40,472 nt of DNA, taken from the IMG/VR virus record IMGVR_UViG_3300046616_000243, positions 1-40,472 of that record; one strand, 5' to 3'. Positions within the stretch are counted from its first letter, which is position 1; every line of letters starts with the position of its first letter. The position numbers and the translations under genes are program-made. This DNA is from a virus. A model generated the notes under the pieces. That model was not told where the DNA came from. It did no database searches and saw only the letters and a program-made list of their open reading frames with translations. This document shows, in pieces, positions 29,863-37,008 of the stretch.

Positions 29863-30252
29863 TTATTTAGTTCTGATTTGCCCGAAGGCGCTGTACTGCC
29901 TCAGTTGCGCCTCAGCTCGGGCACGTTCCTCGGGGGTGACTTCTTCAACCGGCGGCTCAGTGGGCCATGGCCAGTCGGGCACGAACGGTGGAGTGTCCTT
30001 GTCCCGGTTCGCGTTGAACTCCCGAGTGAATGAGGCCGTGGCCATCATTTCCCCGCGAGTCATCGGGAATGACCACCCGGCGAGCGCAGCGAACAGGCGC
30101 GAACCCATGTCCAGCGCTATCTGTTCGGCAAGCTCCACGGCCTCCCAGACCGGCAATGACTCGCCAATGTCCGCAACGGAGATGCCTAGCTTTCGGAAGT
30201 CGTAGGCGATTGCTCCTCGGTGCTCTCCGAGGAGTCCGACGAGCCAACGGAT
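29863..30252 (-). CDS. Tail assembly chaperone, frameshifted T part
   Basis: This is the -1 frame reached by slipping at GGGAAAA (30252-30258). The frame reads IRWLVGLLGEHRGAIAYDF, then ISVADIGESLPVWEAVELA and on to the stop at 29863, 129 residues, typical of the T part of GT chaperones. A TTG at 30156 could give a short free form but is unlikely. The fused GT product would be 228 residues; it binds the tape measure protein during tail assembly. Confidence 0.8.
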   Translation of the reverse strand: MRWLVGLLGEHRGAIAYDFRKLGISVADIGESLPVWEAVELAEQIALDMGSRLFAALAGWSFPMTRGEMMATASFTREFNANRDKDTPPFVPDWPWPTEPPVEEVTPEERARAEAQLRQYSAFGQIRTK

Positions 30253-30548
30253 TTTCCCATGCTCACCTTCATTCGACTGGCCAGTGCCTGGCTGTACTGG
30301 GTGAGGATCTCAGCGGCATCTGCCACGTCAAGGGCGTCGATAGCCTTGTTGTCGGCCTCAGTGAAGATTTCCGACATGAAGAATTCGAACTCTTCGAACT
30401 GGGTCTTCTCCTCACCGCCCATGAGCTTGCGGACCGTGGAGAACTTGACGGACAGCGAGAGGGAGAGTTCGCCGTTTTCGGTCTGGCATTTCAAGGTGTT
30501 CTCGACAACGAGGAACTTGGGCTTGGGTGCTACTTCCTGCTTGGTCAT
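30186..30548 (-). CDS. Tail assembly chaperone, G part
   Basis: Protein of 120 residues. It has a beta opening (KPKFLVVENTLKCQTENG), then LSLSVKFSTVRKLM and a helical run (QFEEFEFFMSEIFTEADNK), and a Ser/Glu-rich end. It is the expected place between major tail and tape measure genes. The slippery heptamer lies at codons 97-99, so part of the ribosomes make the longer GT fusion. Confidence 0.85.
   Translation of the reverse strand: MTKQEVAPKPKFLVVENTLKCQTENGELSLSLSVKFSTVRKLMGGEEKTQFEEFEFFMSEIFTEADNKAIDALDVADAAEILTQYSQALASRMKVSMGKSVGSSDSSESTEEQSPTTSES
30252..30258 (-). promoter_or_regulatory. -1 frameshift slippery site GGGAAAA
   Basis: On the minus strand, ATG-GGA-AAA gives the X-XXY-YYZ heptamer G-GGA-AAA in the G frame. 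Lambda uses the related GGGAAAG. After slipping back one base the T frame stays open for 129 codons with good tail chaperone content. Confidence 0.85.
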
Positions 30549-30591
30549 TGCTACTCCTAATGGGTGTGCGATGGGTTTGATGGGTTAAAAG

Positions 30592-30632
30592 CTGTGGTCC
30601 CGTGCTCACCCATCGAGAGCACGGGACCACAG
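30592..30632 (-). terminator. Long-stem terminator after the major tail gene
   Basis: A 16 bp perfect stem (CTGTGGTCCCGTGCTC and its complement) with a 9-base loop, followed on the minus strand by CTTTTAAC. The loop contains GATGGGT, which is complementary to three ACCCAT(C) copies that follow immediately (about 30555-30588). The terminator may be modulated by this pairing. Confidence 0.8.
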
Positions 30633-30652
30633 GTCTAAGGAGCTCGGGAGGG

Positions 30653-31231
30653 CTAGGGGGTGACGGGCAGCGGGATCAGCCATTCGCCCAGGTGCTGGTT
30701 TTCCAGCTCCGGTGCGCGGGAGATCGAGAAGGTCACTTCGTAGCCGAGGACCTTGCCGCGCTCGGACTTGTCTTCCTTGACCGACTTCACACCGACGTTC
30801 GCTGCCACACGCCGGCGGATCACACCGTTCTTGAAGATCTCCTCGGTGAACGCGACGTACCTGGTGGACGTACCACCGCCGTCGATGGTCATGTAGCCGT
30901 TCGCGTCCGCGACCTTGCCTCGGATGATCTGGCGCACCGTCTCGTCGGTCTGAGCGAACTTGACCTTCAGTTCCACGTTCGCAAGGCCGGACGGGATGGA
31001 GTATCCCTCCTGCCAGAAGGTGATCGCGTCACCGTCGGCCTCCATGGTCCACTCAAAGCCGCCGTCCTCCGTGAGGAGGCCCGGGATCTTGAAATCGACC
31101 GGAAGTTCGAAGTCGAGGGCCTTGCCCACCACGGGCGTCGGGACAGCGGTCCCGAAAGGTGCGAAGCCGATGTGTCCGGTCACCGGTACACCAACAGCTT
31201 CGACGTCGTTGCCGAGTTCATCAGCAGCCAT
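30653..31231 (-). CDS. Major tail protein
   Basis: Protein of 192 residues; start at 31231 has GGAGG seven bases before it, and the longer frame upstream runs through a terminator. Beta-rich with VTGHIGFAPFGTAVPTP, FKIPGLLTEDGGFEWTME and GYEVTFSISRAPE, as in tail tube proteins. It lies between the tail terminator-type gene and the chaperones. Both sides carry strong hairpins, so it appears as its own expression unit. Confidence 0.8.
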   Translation of the reverse strand: MAADELGNDVEAVGVPVTGHIGFAPFGTAVPTPVVGKALDFELPVDFKIPGLLTEDGGFEWTMEADGDAITFWQEGYSIPSGLANVELKVKFAQTDETVRQIIRGKVADANGYMTIDGGGTSTRYVAFTEEIFKNGVIRRRVAANVGVKSVKEDKSERGKVLGYEVTFSISRAPELENQHLGEWLIPLPVTP

Positions 31232-31250
31232 TATTTGCCTCCAAATAGAA

Positions 31251-31270
31251 AAACCATTCACAGGCGTGAA
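31251..31270 (-). terminator. Terminator just upstream of the major tail gene
   Basis: Perfect 8 bp arms CCATTCAC and GTGAATGG around a 4-base loop, followed on the minus strand by TTTTTCTATTT. The major tail ribosome site comes immediately after. It would lower read-through from the head genes unless a promoter or antiterminator acts here; it may also protect the 5-prime end of the mRNA. Confidence 0.75.
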
Positions 31271-31298
31271 TGGCTGGTTGATTGGTTTGGGTAAAGCT

Positions 31299-31724
31299 CT
31301 AAGCCAGCTCTTCGCCGGCAACGGACAGTTCAGCCGTCATGTAGCGCCGAGGGTGACCCGTCTCGTCGGGGACCTTGTACGGGCCGTTGAAGCCGAGCAC
31401 CGCGGCGACCGGGTTGCCCGGTTCCACGCGAGCGCAGTCCTTGACTATCGCCTTGACGAGCAACGCAAGGTTGGTGGCAGTCTCACCCTGGGTCGGGTCC
31501 TCATCAGTCAGGACGGTGACCCCGACTGTTGGTTCATTGGTGATGATCGAGACGTCAGGGCCGCCGTCGTCTCGGACGATCACCGACTTGGGCCGGGCCG
31601 GATTGGGAAATTCATTGCTCACAAACACATCGGAAGCGAGTGGAGATCCGAGGGCCTCCAGCTCCCGCCGGATGAAACCCGTGAGGAACTCCTCAAGGTC
31701 TGAGTGGATGACGCGCTTACCCAC
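31299..31724 (-). CDS. Tail terminator protein
   Basis: Protein of 141 residues with SDVFVSNEFPNPARPKSVIV, VGVTVLTDEDPTQGETATN and LALLVKAIVKDCARVEP. This fits the tail terminator proteins that cap the tail tube, expected right before the major tail gene. It overlaps the previous gene by 8 bases. Confidence 0.7.
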   Translation of the reverse strand: MGKRVIHSDLEEFLTGFIRRELEALGSPLASDVFVSNEFPNPARPKSVIVRDDGGPDVSIITNEPTVGVTVLTDEDPTQGETATNLALLVKAIVKDCARVEPGNPVAAVLGFNGPYKVPDETGHPRRYMTAELSVAGEELA

Positions 31725-31998
31725 TCTTCTTCACCTGGTTCAACGCCCGTGCAAGGTTGCCGGTCTTGGATTCGACCAGCAGAGCAATGGGGCTGTCCGC
31801 TTTCACGAGCGCCGCGTTACGGCGGCCGCGGCGAACAACCTCCACATGAATGCTGTTCGCATACGCGTTACTGTCCCTCGGTGCCGAAGCGCGGGCAGCG
31901 GCCGCGATCTGATTGGCCTTTTCGACACACAAGCCGGTCACTGCCGGCGAGCGCCCGAGCTGTTCAAAGAATGAGTCGTTGAAGTCCACTCCGGCCAT
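31717..31998 (-). CDS. Head-tail joining / gp10-like protein, 93 residues
   Basis: Helix then KANQIAAAARASAPRDSNAYANSI and IHVEVVRRGRRNAALVKAD, the pattern of HK97 gp10-type neck or minor tail proteins. It begins by TGATG overlap with the gene before. Confidence 0.7.
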   Translation of the reverse strand: MAGVDFNDSFFEQLGRSPAVTGLCVEKANQIAAAARASAPRDSNAYANSIHVEVVRRGRRNAALVKADSPIALLVESKTGNLARALNQVKKSG

Positions 31999-32348
31999 CA
32001 GCCCACCACCTTCGTCACCCGGAACTCAACGCCCGGATTCCAGCCAGTGAGCGCGTTCAGCCAGTCGGCAACTTCGCCCTCAACCTGCCAGAGGCCAGAT
32101 CGTGCCCTGATCCGATCCTGGGGCAGCACGTCCGTGCCTGGAGCACAGTAAAGGCTCATGGCCGTCGTGACAGTGTTCCGATTCTCCGTCTGCGTCTCGA
32201 CGCTGCTGGACGGGGCAATGGCACAACCCTCGATGTCGATCTTTTCCGGGTCGGTCCAGTCCCGCTTGGTGGCTTCTCCGGAGTACTTGTCATCCACGAG
32301 CTGGGCACGTTCCCGCACTACCGTTTCGCCGTTTGCCAGGGGAAACAT
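31998..32348 (-). CDS. Head closure (stopper) protein
   Basis: Protein of 116 residues, ATG at 32348 with GGAAGG upstream; a GTG at 32369 is less likely. Beta-rich, LANGETVVRERAQLVDDK, with IEGCAIAPSSSVETQTENR and a late ADWLNALTGWNPGVEFRV, as in siphovirus stopper proteins that close the portal channel. Confidence 0.65.
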   Translation of the reverse strand: MFPLANGETVVRERAQLVDDKYSGEATKRDWTDPEKIDIEGCAIAPSSSVETQTENRNTVTTAMSLYCAPGTDVLPQDRIRARSGLWQVEGEVADWLNALTGWNPGVEFRVTKVVG

Positions 32349-32779
32349 CAGCACCGTCCTTCCGGCCACATGAAAAGGCCTTCGTAGCGACCTGACGGAG
32401 GAGCGTGGAAGATCGGGGTTGCTGTGGAGCGACCTTCGAACACTTCCACCATCCAGTCCTCGATGTTCGATGGGTTGGTGCTGCCAGCCAGCAATGTGGC
32501 TGAGCGCGACATTGGCCCCACACCTTCGGAGAAGGACTTGGCACCTCGGACTGGCGGCCTGTCTACCGCACTGAGAACCATCTGCACCACGACGTCGGCA
32601 ACGTCATCATCAGTGAGATAGTCGCTCTCACTGATGATGCGTTGATCAACGTCTCTCCAACGCCGTCGGACGGCTCGCGAGGCGGATCTCAGATAGTACT
32701 CAGCCCGGGGCTTCTCGATTGAGGTAAGCGGGCGCCATGCCTGTTCGATCGCTTCTATTGTTGCCAGATCAGTGGCCAT
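32348..32779 (-). CDS. Head-tail connector (Gp19/Gp15/Gp42-like)
   Basis: Protein of 143 residues with IEQAWRPLTSIEKPRAEYY, LRSASRAVRRRWRDV and VADVVVQMVLSAVDRP, matching the helical head-tail adaptor family. It lies between the Ala-rich protein and the stopper. Confidence 0.75.
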   Translation of the reverse strand: MATDLATIEAIEQAWRPLTSIEKPRAEYYLRSASRAVRRRWRDVDQRIISESDYLTDDDVADVVVQMVLSAVDRPPVRGAKSFSEGVGPMSRSATLLAGSTNPSNIEDWMVEVFEGRSTATPIFHAPPSGRYEGLFMWPEGRC

Positions 32780-32794
32780 GGCACCCGCCTCCTT

Positions 32795-33154
32795 CTACTT
32801 TGCTGCTGCTGTCGTCTTGCCCGGCGTGCTGACCTTGGCGTCTGCGGCCGCTTTCGCAGCAGCGTCGGCCTTTGCCTTGGCGGCAGCAGCTGCCTTCGCA
32901 TCAGCGTCAGCCTGGGCCGTCGCGTCAGCAGCTGCCTTCGCCTCGGCAGCTCGCGCGGCTTCTTCAGCAGCCAGATCCTCGGCAGGTTCTTCCGTAACCT
33001 TTTCGATTCGGCCCAGCTCCACCAGCTTGTCCAGCAGGCCCTGATCAACACCTTCAGGGATGATGCCGCCGCGATGGATGAACCGAGCGACGCGGTTACC
33101 ATCAGCAGGACCAACAGCGACCTTCACAACAGTGGCATTTACCTTGTACGTCAT
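32795..33154 (-). CDS. Ala/Lys-rich coiled-coil head protein, 119 residues
   Basis: Residues 1-50 form a small domain (ARFIHRGGIIPEGVDQ, LLDKLVELGRIEKV). The rest is a long repeat-like run of Ala, Lys, Asp and Glu (about 58-115), a likely single helix or coiled coil. Similar proteins lie next to capsid genes of other actinophages. Function uncertain, perhaps a capsid accessory protein. Confidence 0.6.
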   Translation of the reverse strand: MTYKVNATVVKVAVGPADGNRVARFIHRGGIIPEGVDQGLLDKLVELGRIEKVTEEPAEDLAAEEAARAAEAKAAADATAQADADAKAAAAAKAKADAAAKAAADAKVSTPGKTTAAAK

Positions 33155-33156
33155 GG

Positions 33157-34065
33157 CTATGCCCCCGTCCCGGTCAGGTGGAAGCCAGCCAGCGGGTTCG
33201 CCACCAGCGGCACGTGCGGGTTCCTTGCCTGAATGCGCGTCTTGTCGGACTTCTCACGGAAGGTCGCGATCTCGACACCGGTGTCATTGCCAACAGGCTT
33301 GTACTCCGGAGATGGGATCTTTTCGCGGCCGATGCCTCCGAGGCGCCGGCGATCAACGAACAGCGGGTCAGAGAACTCGTCATCATCGCTGGAGACCCAA
33401 GTGAGTCCAGCGATAGTCGGGAAATCGCCGGTGAGAGCCGTGTTGTCGTTGTCCGGAAGGACATCGAGCAACTCGGGAATCACTTCCGCATACTGCTCAC
33501 CATTCAACACAACTGTGTCGAGTGCGAAACCCAGCTTCAGACGGCGGGCAGCGGCCTGAACGCGCAGGGCGTCCTTGAGGATCTGCTTGCCGTTGGTCCA
33601 GGTGCCGCCAGCCGTGAAGGTCTGGGTGATGCTGGACTGAATGACACCCAAGGCCAGCTCGTTGGCACTGAACACCAACTCGGTCTGCAAGAAGAGCAGG
33701 GCTTCGTCGATGGGCTGGCGCAGGCTGCGACCAACTTCCTCGTCCACAACCTCGGTGGCGATGCCGTCCTTCTGAGCTGTGTAGATTTCGTACTGCTCAC
33801 TGCTCAGCGGCGTCAGCTTGTACTCGGCGCCTGGGGCTACCGTCTCAGCACCACGCTCAGTGCGGATCTTCTCGTTAGACGGAACCGCAATGGCTCCGCC
33901 CTTGATGTCATAACGCCCCTGCAACAGGAACAGCCCGATAAATTGCTGGGCGGTCAGGATCTCGCCAAGGCGGCGGGCCAGTTGGGTGGGAGACTGCGCA
34001 AACGCGATCAGCTGTGCCGCTGTCGCCTCCGAGAGCTGACTCGGAGTGAGGGGGTAAGTCCTCAT
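33157..34065 (-). CDS. Major capsid protein
   Basis: Protein of 302 residues with HK97-fold features: N-terminal helices (TAAQLIAFAQSPTQLA), the E-loop region (RTERGAETVAPGAEYKLTP), a spine helix (QPIDEALLFLQTELVFSAN) and P-domain strands (LDTVVLNGEQYAEVIPELL). It sits between decoration and connector genes and begins 17 bases after the decoration stop. Confidence 0.85.
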   Translation of the reverse strand: MRTYPLTPSQLSEATAAQLIAFAQSPTQLARRLGEILTAQQFIGLFLLQGRYDIKGGAIAVPSNEKIRTERGAETVAPGAEYKLTPLSSEQYEIYTAQKDGIATEVVDEEVGRSLRQPIDEALLFLQTELVFSANELALGVIQSSITQTFTAGGTWTNGKQILKDALRVQAAARRLKLGFALDTVVLNGEQYAEVIPELLDVLPDNDNTALTGDFPTIAGLTWVSSDDDEFSDPLFVDRRRLGGIGREKIPSPEYKPVGNDTGVEIATFREKSDKTRIQARNPHVPLVANPLAGFHLTGTGA

Positions 34066-34082
34066 GTGACTACCGTCCTTTC

Positions 34083-34442
34083 TTAGAGTTCGAGAGCCTC
34101 GACGGCAGCGCCGTCAACGGCAGAGGTGAGTGCGATGTAGTAGCCAGTGCCGGCGGCCAGGGTGCGAACCTTGCCGGTTCCAGCGGTTTCGAGGCGCTGG
34201 CCGCGGGTAATCGCTCCGGAGGCCGTAAGCGAGTGGACCGGCTTATTGACTTCGACGGTTACCTTGTCGCCCACAGCAGCGTCGTGGCCGGCTACGCCCA
34301 CAACCTTGGTGGAGGCAGCAGCCGCAGGTGCCACCGAACGGTCTGCAGAACCAACCTCAACGGGGTGACCGCCGGTAACAGCCGTGGTGACGCCGAACGT
34401 CACTGTCTGGCCAGGGCGAAACAGGGGCAGGTACTGACCCAT
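34083..34442 (-). CDS. Head decoration protein
   Basis: Protein of 119 residues, Gly/Ala/Val-rich beta type with VVGVAGHDAAVGDKVTVEV and SLTASGAITRGQRLETAGTG, the pattern of small phage decoration proteins (DUF2190-like). It precedes the capsid gene as in many siphoviruses. Confidence 0.75.
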   Translation of the reverse strand: MGQYLPLFRPGQTVTFGVTTAVTGGHPVEVGSADRSVAPAAAASTKVVGVAGHDAAVGDKVTVEVNKPVHSLTASGAITRGQRLETAGTGKVRTLAAGTGYYIALTSAVDGAAVEALEL

Positions 34443-34444
34443 AA

Positions 34445-34903
34445 TCAGGCCTCCTTCGGGAAGATGTGTGCGTAGGCGACGGCTTCGTCCGTGGATTCCT
34501 CCACGCCGCCCGTGTAGCCGACGGAGGCTACCGGGATGAGACCCTTTTCGAGGCTTGCGAGGGTCTCTGCGACTCCCGGATCTGCTTCGAGGGCGTTCAG
34601 CCAGTGGTCGCGTCGGGCCGGCGGGATGCGGCCGTCCTCAACAGCTGCATTGACGAGCGTGGCGCGGTTCTCGGCCAGCTGCTGCTGGCGCGCGAGGCGA
34701 CCGTCAGCGGCGTCGTTGCGGAGTTCCTCGTACTGGGCGGAATCCAGCACGACGGTTCCGGGAGCGGCAGCGGATGCGGCGGGAGCAGGCTCCTGCTCTT
34801 CGAGCGCCTCGTCAAGAGCGGCGAGAAGGCCGTCCTCGTCGAGTTCTGCTGCGGCGGGGATGCCGAGCCGCTCACGGAGCCCCTGGTTCAGTTTTGCCGA
34901 CAT
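34445..34903 (-). CDS. Nested scaffold from an internal start
   Basis: Inside the protease gene, an in-frame ATG at 34903 (MSAKLNQGLRERLG) is preceded by AGAAAGGA. The product of 152 residues is helical and Ala/Glu-rich (LDEALEEQEPAPAASAA, ARQQQLAENRATLV), as phage scaffolds are. Lambda C/Nu3 uses the same nested arrangement. Confidence 0.5.
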   Translation of the reverse strand: MSAKLNQGLRERLGIPAAAELDEDGLLAALDEALEEQEPAPAASAAAPGTVVLDSAQYEELRNDAADGRLARQQQLAENRATLVNAAVEDGRIPPARRDHWLNALEADPGVAETLASLEKGLIPVASVGYTGGVEESTDEAVAYAHIFPKEA

Positions 34904-35710
34904 GGTGTCGGGTCCTTTCTCTTTGGGGGTGGTGGTGTCCTTCGGCTCGGCCGGAGGTGTTGGGATGACCTTTTCGGCCATATGTGTGGCAGCGATCAGC
35001 GCTGAGCCATTGATCAGGCTGAGGCTCTGCCGGCGTTCATGCCCGGCGTTCACTGCCGGCGCGGGCGCGTTGCGGCGTCCGGCGTGGGCAAAGATTGAGA
35101 GGTCGAATCGGTTGTTGGCGTCCTCGGCTGCTTCGGACTTCTTGGCGGCTGCTGCCACTCTGTCTGCGAGGCCTGCGGCGACTGCTTCCTCCGCCGTGTA
35201 CCAGGTCTCTTCTTTCATGGCCGCCCGCCAATCCTCGACGGTCCCGCCGGCGCGCTCGGCATAAATGCCGGCGATAGTGGAGGAGATCCGGTCGAGGTTT
35301 CCGGCCGCCTTCTGCATGGCTTCGGCGTTACCCCAAGCGATTGACCAGGCGTCGTGAATCATCAGCTCGGAGCCTTGACCCATGATCACTTCGTCCGCTG
35401 CCTGGATGATGAACGACGCTGCTGAAGCGGCCATACCGTCCACCGTGGCCACGACCGTTGCTTTGTGACGGCGAAGGGCGTTCATGATCGCCACACCGTC
35501 ATATACGGAACCGCCCGGAGAGTTGACCCACAGGTTGATGGTTCCAACGTCGAGAGCGGCGATGTCTCGGACGAACTGGGCCGCGTCCACTCCCCACCAG
35601 CTGTCGATCATCTCGTAGATGTAGACATCGGCTGTGTCGCCCGTTGCCGTGGCTTCCATCCGATACCAGTCCCTCCGTTCTGCGGAGGGCTTGAGCATGG
35701 TGATTGTCAT
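34445..35710 (-). CDS. ClpP-type head maturation protease with scaffold part
   Basis: Protein of 421 residues; ATGA overlap sets the start at 35710. Residues 50-185 form a ClpP-like fold with WVNSPGGSVYDG, catalytic Ser96 in DGMAASAASF and His119 in ELMIHDAW. From about residue 240 it turns into a helical Ala/Glu/Pro-rich scaffold-like part. Such fusions cut themselves and the scaffold from maturing heads. Confidence 0.85.
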   Translation of the reverse strand: MTITMLKPSAERRDWYRMEATATGDTADVYIYEMIDSWWGVDAAQFVRDIAALDVGTINLWVNSPGGSVYDGVAIMNALRRHKATVVATVDGMAASAASFIIQAADEVIMGQGSELMIHDAWSIAWGNAEAMQKAAGNLDRISSTIAGIYAERAGGTVEDWRAAMKEETWYTAEEAVAAGLADRVAAAAKKSEAAEDANNRFDLSIFAHAGRRNAPAPAVNAGHERRQSLSLINGSALIAATHMAEKVIPTPPAEPKDTTTPKEKGPDTMSAKLNQGLRERLGIPAAAELDEDGLLAALDEALEEQEPAPAASAAAPGTVVLDSAQYEELRNDAADGRLARQQQLAENRATLVNAAVEDGRIPPARRDHWLNALEADPGVAETLASLEKGLIPVASVGYTGGVEESTDEAVAYAHIFPKEA

Positions 35711-36993
35711 TTGTTCTCCGTTGCAGGTGTGGTTCTGGGCAGTGGTTCCCGAGCTGTTGCTGGGTCGGCTCCTGGCAGCCCGTACACGGTGCGCAGGAAG
35801 TCGTCCAGCTTCTGATCGGCCTTGATGGCACCGCATTCGATGAGGCTCTTGATTGCCTCAGCCGTGGCAGCGTGCCTTGACCCAATCTCTTCGAAGACGA
35901 GTCGCGGCGCCGGCTCTTTCGGACCCCAGTTGACGTCCACGATGTCTTCGATGACGTGCTGGGTCGTTGTATCCGCGATCTGCATCGCCAATGTCTGCAA
36001 CGACATGGTGAAGAAGTCCGCGAAAGTGGACCCCAGCGCCCATGAGCCAGTTTCGGTACCGAGGTTTAGGAAGTGAGCGAGGACCGCACGCGCTATCTGC
36101 TCGTCGTAGTAACGGATCGGCTTGTCAGAGTCGGGAAGAGTCCCAGTGACGCCTTTCAGCTCCACGTCTGCACCATTTGGAATCGATGCGCCCGAATTGT
36201 CCCCGGACCGGAGTCCCTTGGCGAGCTTGAGACCCGCGTCCAGTTCCTGTTTCTCTCGGTCAATCCGGTCCTGGCCAGTAACGGTGTCAGGCAGCTTTGA
36301 GCCCTCATAGACCGGAACGCCTGTGCCGTTTCGATCCAGAGTCTGTGCTTGTATGCGCAGCGCACGGTCTTTCAGGATCCAGTCCTTGTAGGCGGCCCGC
36401 AGGATGGACTGGCCGAACCAGTTGCCACCCTCACGGTCGTGAACGTAAACCACCAAACGGTCTACGCCCATCGGCCGCTTGGACCCGTGCTGATGAATGG
36501 CCACAAGGCCTCCATCGGATGCCACATCCACGCGAGAGATCGTCTTCGGTGGGCGCCAAGCCAGCTTGCGGAGGCGAGCCCAACCGGCGTCGTCAATGCG
36601 GTACAGCTGCTCGAATACAGAGTGTCCGAACGGGAGCATAAGCAAGGACAGTCGCAGATGCTCCGCCCAAGAGAAGCGATCGCGGGTGCGAAGAACGGGT
36701 TCGTTCTCAGCTCCTACCAGCGGCAGGCCAAGATCGTCTGCAACCTGCCTGGCGACCTCGGGGCGGGCACCGTTAGGGTCGATCCTCCACTTGGTACGCC
36801 GGATCGGCAGCGTCATGGCTCTCAGGACGGAGATGACCTGGGCGTCCTGGCGACGCATTCGGTCGTACACCTCGATGTTGTGAGGCCAGCGCAGTTCCGG
36901 AGTCTCCTCCGTGTCCAGTTCTGCCCACCATTCAGATGCTTGGTTTGCGTAGCCTCTCTCCGATAACGGAGCTGCTGTCAACTGATCTGCCAT
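35707..36993 (-). CDS. Portal protein (DUF935-like)
   Basis: Protein of 428 residues with RMRRQDAQVISVLRAMTLPI, GHSVFEQLYRIDDAGWARLR, and YVHDREGGNWFGQSILRAAY, typical of the portal ring protein, followed by the long helical parts. It lies between terminase and protease genes and starts with AAGGAG upstream. Confidence 0.85.
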   Translation of the reverse strand: MADQLTAAPLSERGYANQASEWWAELDTEETPELRWPHNIEVYDRMRRQDAQVISVLRAMTLPIRRTKWRIDPNGARPEVARQVADDLGLPLVGAENEPVLRTRDRFSWAEHLRLSLLMLPFGHSVFEQLYRIDDAGWARLRKLAWRPPKTISRVDVASDGGLVAIHQHGSKRPMGVDRLVVYVHDREGGNWFGQSILRAAYKDWILKDRALRIQAQTLDRNGTGVPVYEGSKLPDTVTGQDRIDREKQELDAGLKLAKGLRSGDNSGASIPNGADVELKGVTGTLPDSDKPIRYYDEQIARAVLAHFLNLGTETGSWALGSTFADFFTMSLQTLAMQIADTTTQHVIEDIVDVNWGPKEPAPRLVFEEIGSRHAATAEAIKSLIECGAIKADQKLDDFLRTVYGLPGADPATAREPLPRTTPATENK

Positions 36994-37008
36994 GCCATGC
37001 TCCTTTCA

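Noticed and set aside
33178-34086. Plus-strand frame of 302 codons
   Set aside because: Mirror of the major capsid gene in another frame; composition is that of a shadow.
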